Assembly: GCF_023091155.1 (NCBI RefSeq)
Contig: NZ_JAHWXK010000001.1
Span: 1,798,001 to 1,862,000, forward strand
Length of the DNA stretch: 64,000 bases
Direction: 5' to 3'
Origin: Microbacterium sufflavum
GTDB taxonomy: Bacteria > Actinomycetota > Actinomycetes > Actinomycetales > Microbacteriaceae
Shown: positions 59,895 through 64,000 of the stretch, one piece after another
Numbering within the stretch: position 1 is the stretch's first letter
How the letters are laid out: each line of letters opens with the position of its first letter
Position numbers and translations under genes: made by a program
The notes under the pieces: generated by a model
What the model saw: only the letters and a program-made list of their open reading frames with translations
Told to the model about the DNA's origin: nothing
The model's database searches: none

Positions 59895-59936
59895 GTTCTC
59901 GACGGTACCCGATCCGCAGTCCCGCGCGTGTCGATA

Positions 59937-60023
59937 CCGGATCGCAACCTCCGGCTATTTGGCATCCGCGATCCGGCTGGGTACCTTCGAGGAATCACCG
60001 TCTCCGGGGCGACGACGCCCCGG
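59937..60023 (+). promoter_or_regulatory. Promoter region of the peptide ABC operon
   Basis: TTTGGC (59958-59963) and TACCTT (59982-59987) are 18 bp apart. A 9-bp inverted repeat CCGGATCGC (59937-59945) and GCGATCCGG (59968-59976) brackets the -35 box, a possible operator. The leader then holds a hairpin CCGGGGCG/CGCCCCGG (60004-60011, 60016-60023) 38 nt before the ATG. Confidence 0.45.
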
Positions 60024-60061
60024 GTACGCGCATCGAAGCGCCCGACAGGGAAGGTCACACA

Positions 60062-61735
60062 ATGCACCAGTCAGCCATGCGTCGGCGAGGGATCGTCGCC
60101 GTCACCGGAGCGGCCATCGCGGCTCTCGCTCTCGCCGGATGCGTCGCCAGCGAGCGCGGCGACAACGGTTCGGAGGGCTCGGGCGACGTCGACGGCACGT
60201 TCGTCTTCGCCGCGTCGTCCGATCCGGCGAGCCTCGACCCCGCGTTCGCGCAGGACGGCGAGACGTTCCGCGTCTCCCGCCAGATCTTCGAGGGTCTGGT
60301 GGGCACCGAGCCGGGCACCGCCGACCCCGCGCCGCTGCTGGCGGAGTCGTGGGAGTCGTCCGAGGACGGCATGTCGCACACCTTCCAGCTGAAGGAGGGG
60401 GTGACCTTCCAGGACGGCACCCCGTTCAACGCCGAGGCGGTCTGCTACAACTTCGACCGCTGGTACAACTGGACCGGTCTGGCCGCCTCCGAGGCGTTCG
60501 GCTACTACTACAACAAGCTCTTCAAGGGCTACGCGTCGAACCCCGCCGACGCCGTCTACAAGTCGTGCACGCCCGACGGCGAGAACTCCGTCACGATCGA
60601 GCTGAACAAGCCGTTCGCCGGGTTCATCGCCTCGCTGTCGCTGCCCGCGTTCGGCATGCAGAGCCCGTCCGCGATGCAGGAGTTCGGCGCCGATGAGGTC
60701 GGCGGGTCGGCCGAGGCGCCGCAGCTGTCCGAGTACGCGATGGGCCACCCGGTCGGCACGGGCCCCTACCAGTTCGAGGAGTGGGCGCCGGGCGAGCAGG
60801 TCACGCTCAAGGCCTACGACGACTACTGGGGCGACGCGGGTCAGGTCGACGAGATCATCTTCCGCACGATCGACGATCCGACGGCCCGCCGCCAGGCGCT
60901 CGAGTCCGGCTCGATCGACGGCTACGACCTCGTCGGTCCCGCCGACACCAAGGCGCTCGAGGACGACGGCTTCACGATGGTGTCGCGCCCGCCGTTCACG
61001 ATCCTGTACCTGGCGTTCAACCAGGCCGTGCCCGAGCTGCAGGACCCGAAGGTGCGCGAGGCCCTCTCGTACGCGGTCGACAAGGACGCGCTGATCAGCC
61101 AGGTGCTGCCCGAGGGCACGCAGAAGGCCACGCAGTTCGTGCCCGAGGTCGTCAACGGCTACAACCCCGACGTCACGACCTACGACTACGACCCCGAGAA
61201 GGCCAAGGCCCTGCTCGCGGAGGCCGGCTACGACGAGTCGAACCCGCTGAAGCTCACCTTCAACTACCCGGTCAACGTGTCGCGTCCCTACATGCCGGAC
61301 CCCGAGCAGATCTTCACGGTGCTGTCGTCGCAGCTGTCCGAGGTCGGCGTGGAGACCACCCCGGTGTCGGAGGAGTGGGTCGAGTACCTCGACCGCACGA
61401 CCGGCACCTCCGACCACGGCATCCACCTGCTGGGCTGGACGGGCGACTACAACGACACCGACAACTTCGTCGGCGTGTTCTTCGGCCAGCAGAGCTCGGA
61501 GTGGGGCTTCGACAACCCGGAGCTGTTCCAGAAGCTGACCGAGGCTCGCGGCGTGTCCAACCTGGAGGAGCAGACCGCGCTGTACGAGGACATCAACGAG
61601 ATGGTGGCGGAGTTCATCCCCGGCGTCCCGCTCGCGCACCCGGCTCCGACGCTCGCGTTCGACCCGCGCGTGAAGAGCTACCCTGCCAGCCCGGTGAACG
61701 ACGAGGTCTTCACGGACATCGTCCTCACCAAGTAA
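60062..61735 (+). CDS. Oligopeptide/dipeptide-type ABC transporter substrate-binding lipoprotein
   Basis: A 557-residue SBP_bac_5 protein. Lipobox LAGC with Cys27. The family's FVFAASSDPASLDPAFAQDGET and QLKEGVTFQDGTPFNAEAV motifs are present. ATG 60062 (GGGAAGG upstream), or ATG 60077 as a second choice. Ligand may be a peptide, but this family also binds sugars and metals. Heads an SBP-permease-permease-ATPase operon. Confidence 0.94.
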   Translation: MHQSAMRRRGIVAVTGAAIAALALAGCVASERGDNGSEGSGDVDGTFVFAASSDPASLDPAFAQDGETFRVSRQIFEGLVGTEPGTADPAPLLAESWESSEDGMSHTFQLKEGVTFQDGTPFNAEAVCYNFDRWYNWTGLAASEAFGYYYNKLFKGYASNPADAVYKSCTPDGENSVTIELNKPFAGFIASLSLPAFGMQSPSAMQEFGADEVGGSAEAPQLSEYAMGHPVGTGPYQFEEWAPGEQVTLKAYDDYWGDAGQVDEIIFRTIDDPTARRQALESGSIDGYDLVGPADTKALEDDGFTMVSRPPFTILYLAFNQAVPELQDPKVREALSYAVDKDALISQVLPEGTQKATQFVPEVVNGYNPDVTTYDYDPEKAKALLAEAGYDESNPLKLTFNYPVNVSRPYMPDPEQIFTVLSSQLSEVGVETTPVSEEWVEYLDRTTGTSDHGIHLLGWTGDYNDTDNFVGVFFGQQSSEWGFDNPELFQKLTEARGVSNLEEQTALYEDINEMVAEFIPGVPLAHPAPTLAFDPRVKSYPASPVNDEVFTDIVLTK

Positions 61736-61759
61736 CGGCCTGACCGACCGAGACCCCTT

Positions 61760-61843
61760 CGTCTCGTCGCTCCGCTCCTCGCTCAGGGACCGGATCGGGA
61801 AACCACCCCGGTTCGGTCCCTGAACGAGCGGAGCGAGACGACG
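61760..61843. repeat. REP-like imperfect palindrome inside the peptide ABC operon
   Basis: Left arm 61760-61793 (GTCTCGTCGCTCCGCTCC onward) and right arm 61814-61843 (CGGTCCCTGAACGAGCGGAG onward) pair over nearly 30 bp with a 20-nt loop. This resembles the GAGCGAGACGA-type palindromes scattered through Microbacteriaceae genomes (recalled, not searched). It separates the SBP gene from the permease gene. Confidence 0.75.
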
Positions 61844-61865
61844 GGCCTGATCGACGGAGATCTTC

Positions 61866-62870
61866 GTGCTGCGCACCATCGGCAGGCGACTGCTGTTCCT
61901 CATCCCCACCCTGTTCGGGCTCAGCATCCTGCTGTTCGCCTGGGTCAGGGCCCTTCCCGGCGGCCCCGCGGTCGCCCTCCTCGGCGAGAAGGCCACACCC
62001 GAGGCGATCGCCAGGGTCAACGAGCTCTACGGCTTCAACAAGCCGCTCATCGAGCAGTACTTCATCTGGATCACGCGCCTGCTGCAGGGCGACTTCGGCA
62101 CCTCGATCCAGACCAACCGTCCGGTGGTGGAGGAGTTCTTCCGCCGGTTCCCCGCCACGATCGAGCTGAGCGTCATGGCGCTCATCTTCGCGGTGGGCGT
62201 TGGCATCCCGCTCGGCTACTGGGCCGCGCGGCGACACGGCAAGTTCACCGATCACGCCTCGGTCGTGCTGAGCCTGATCGGCATCACCATCCCGGTGTTC
62301 TTCCTGGCGTTCATCCTCAAGTACGTCTTCGCGGTGCAGCTGGGCTGGCTGCCGTCCGACGGGCGGCAGAACCCGCGGATAGACGCGACGCATCCCACCG
62401 GGTTCTACGTGTGGGACGGCATCATCACCGGCGAGTTCGACGCGGCGTGGGACGCCATCCTGCACCTCATCCTCCCGGCGCTCGCGCTCGGCACGATCCC
62501 GCTGGCGATCATCGTGCGCATCACAAGGGCGAGCGTGCTCGAGGTGCAGAACGCCGACTACGTCCGCACCGGGCGCGCGAAGGGCGTCGGCTCGTCGACA
62601 CTGCGCAGCCGCTTCATCCTGCGCAACGCCATGCTGCCGGTGATCACCACGATCGGTCTGCAGACGGGACTGCTGATCTCGGGGGCGGTGCTCACCGAGA
62701 CGGTGTTCGCGTTCCCCGGCATCGGCTCGTTCCTGGCGCGGGCCATCTTCACGCGGGACTTCCCGGTGCTCCAGGGCTTCATCATCTTCATCGCGATCGC
62801 GTACGCGCTGATCAACCTGGCGGTGGACGTCTCCTACAGCTTCATCGACCCGAGAGTGAGGGTGCAGTGA
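61866..62870 (+). CDS. Peptide-type ABC permease 1 (DppB-like)
   Basis: A 334-residue permease with the DppB N-terminal anchor (RTIGRRLLFLIPTLFGLSILLFAWVRALPGG) and the coupling region ADYVRTGRAKGVGSSTLRSRFILRNAMLPV. About six spans. GTG start at 61866, after a REP-like palindrome that may lower its expression relative to the SBP. Confidence 0.94.
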   Translation: MLRTIGRRLLFLIPTLFGLSILLFAWVRALPGGPAVALLGEKATPEAIARVNELYGFNKPLIEQYFIWITRLLQGDFGTSIQTNRPVVEEFFRRFPATIELSVMALIFAVGVGIPLGYWAARRHGKFTDHASVVLSLIGITIPVFFLAFILKYVFAVQLGWLPSDGRQNPRIDATHPTGFYVWDGIITGEFDAAWDAILHLILPALALGTIPLAIIVRITRASVLEVQNADYVRTGRAKGVGSSTLRSRFILRNAMLPVITTIGLQTGLLISGAVLTETVFAFPGIGSFLARAIFTRDFPVLQGFIIFIAIAYALINLAVDVSYSFIDPRVRVQ

Positions 62871-62904
62871 TGTCCCTCCTCATCGTCCGAAAGGAGGCGG
62901 TCGC

Positions 62905-63867
62905 ATGAGCATCGCCCTCCCACCCGCACAGGGACCCTCCGCCGAGAGCGGGGGAAGCATCGACACCGTCGCGATCGCGCAGGCCGATCTGAAGAACGGC
63001 GGCGGCTTCTGGAGCGACGTGTTCCGTCGACTCCGCCGCAACCCGACCGCATGGATCGGCGCGGTCATCGTGCTCGTCTTCCTGGCAATCGCCCTGCTGG
63101 CACCGGTGATCGCCCCGTATCCGGAGACCGCGCTCCCCGGCGCGAAGTTCATCACCCCGACGCACATCCCCGGACCGGGCGAGCTGCCGGAGTTCCCGCT
63201 CGGGCTCGACCGCTTCGGCGGCGACGTGCTCTCGAAGCTGATCTGGGGCGCGCAGGCGTCGCTGCTCATCGGTGTCGTCTCGACCGCGATGGGGCTCATC
63301 GGCGGCATGCTGCTCGGGCTCATCGCCGGCACGTTCGGCGGCTGGGTCGACACGGTCATCATGCGCGTGGTCGACATCATCCTGTCCGTGCCGAACCTGC
63401 TGCTGGCGGTGTCGATCGCGGCGATCCTCGGCCAGACGCCGTTCGCGGTCATGATCGCGATCGGTGCCTCGCAGGTGCCGATCTTCGCGCGGCTGCTGCG
63501 GGCGTCGATGCTGCAGCAGCGCTCCAGCGACTACGTGCTCTCGGCGCAGACGCTGGGCCTCGGCCGCGGCCGGATCACGATGTCGCACGTGCTCCCCAAT
63601 GCGATCGGCCCCGTGATCGTGCAGGGCACGCTGACGCTGGCGACCGCGGTGATCGACGCGGCGGCGCTGTCGTTCCTCGGGCTCGGCGGCGGCCGCCCCG
63701 AGACCGCCGAGTGGGGGCGCATGCTCACCTACGCCCAGGCGGAGCTGGCGATCGCGCCGTGGCTGGCGTTCCTGCCCGGCATCTGCATCGCGGTCACCGC
63801 GCTCGGCTTCACCCTGCTGGGTGAGGCGCTGCGCGAGGCCATGGACCCGAGGACGAGGGCACGATGA
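62905..63867 (+). CDS. Peptide-type ABC permease 2 (DppC-like)
   Basis: A 320-residue permease with a 45-residue soluble lead and the DppC pattern (FWSDVFRRLRRNPTAWIGAVIV, LGLDRFGGDVLSKLIWGAQASLLIG). The coupling loop is YVLSAQTLGLGRGRITMSHVLPNAIGPV. RBS AAAGGAGG before ATG 62905. Its stop overlaps the ATPase start in ATGA. Confidence 0.94.
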   Translation: MSIALPPAQGPSAESGGSIDTVAIAQADLKNGGGFWSDVFRRLRRNPTAWIGAVIVLVFLAIALLAPVIAPYPETALPGAKFITPTHIPGPGELPEFPLGLDRFGGDVLSKLIWGAQASLLIGVVSTAMGLIGGMLLGLIAGTFGGWVDTVIMRVVDIILSVPNLLLAVSIAAILGQTPFAVMIAIGASQVPIFARLLRASMLQQRSSDYVLSAQTLGLGRGRITMSHVLPNAIGPVIVQGTLTLATAVIDAAALSFLGLGGGRPETAEWGRMLTYAQAELAIAPWLAFLPGICIAVTALGFTLLGEALREAMDPRTRAR

Positions 63868-64000
63868 ACACGCGAGACGAGGGCGCCGCGCGCGCTGCGA
63901 GGGAGGACCGCATGTCGGACGAGCCGCTGCTGTCGGTCGAGGGACTGGCGGTCGACTTCGCCACCATGGACGGCGTGGTGCACGCGGTCGAGGGCGTCGA
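63864..64000 (+). CDS. Peptide-type ABC transporter ATPase (partial, runs off window)
   Basis: Only 45 codons are visible. From ATG 63864 (in an ATGA overlap) the frame gives a lead of 16 residues. A second in-frame start, ATG 63912 with GGGAGGA upstream, gives MSDEPLLSVEGLAVDFATMDGVVHAV, the usual DppD-type opening. The Walker motifs lie beyond the window end. Confidence 0.85.
   Translation, partial: MNTRDEGAARAAREDRMSDEPLLSVEGLAVDFATMDGVVHAVEGV

Overview
The window is 64 kb of very GC-rich bacterial chromosome. It is packed with genes and has no mobile element, CRISPR array or RNA operon that I can see. The organism is an actinobacterium, most likely a Microbacteriaceae member close to Microbacterium. 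This is inferred from codon and GC bias, the many leaderless genes with a TAGGNT box 6-7 nt before the start codon, the 32-residue ribosomal protein bS22 behind a BldC/excisionase-type HTH gene, actinobacterial short-form MenE, and the absence of an ATPase gene in the sugar ABC operon. No gap between genes exceeds about 275 bp.

Layout. 0-9.2 kb: the end of an SF1 helicase/nuclease gene, a GNAT enzyme, upp, tadA, a cation diffusion facilitator, proC, a DUF1905 gene, an ABC exporter pair, and a KtrAB/TrkAH potassium system. 9.2-12.7 kb: an ArsR-like regulator, then a DrrAB-type drug ABC exporter divergent from its TetR-type regulator across a dense operator region. 12.7-18.6 kb: a cyclase-family enzyme, HTH gene, bS22, a rhodanese-glutaredoxin-Dabb operon, a polar amino acid ABC importer, and a Roadblock/LC7-like gene. 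18.6-28.6 kb: a COG1840-type ABC importer, GNAT, TSUP permease, aspS, a small membrane protein, a phosphatase, and a thioredoxin-reductase-like enzyme divergent from a MerR regulator. 28.6-32.9 kb: a system II cytochrome c maturation operon (TlpA/ResA, CcdA, ResB, CcsB). 33-39 kb: a 2H phosphoesterase, then a TetR-controlled membrane pair. That pair is a YhgE/Pip protein and an MMPL transporter with a degenerate ABC ATPase-like domain fused to its C-terminus. 39-43.7 kb: menC, menB and menE, with a PadR/membrane-protein module between them. 43.7-53.3 kb: a methyltransferase, a two-component system with a MacB-like ABC exporter, a ComB-like phosphatase, DUF3054, SprT-like, TPR, spermidine-synthase-like and LCP genes. 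53.4-59.9 kb: a sugar ABC importer operon with a NagZ-like GH3 enzyme and an RpiR regulator, next to a PfkB kinase. 60-64 kb: a peptide-type ABC importer operon that runs off the window.

How the genes work together. Operons are compact, and many junctions are ATGA or GTGA overlaps (for example at 289, 10696, 14483, 16863, 20514, 35465, 45712, 47203, 55711, 56541 and 63864). Regulators sit beside their likely targets, with visible dyads between them. The least ordinary items are the MMPL/pseudo-ATPase/YhgE locus with tandem operators, the uniform spacing of leaderless promoters, the cyclase fusion with altered metal-ligand positions, and a motif shared by the two-component operon and the ABC operon that follows it.
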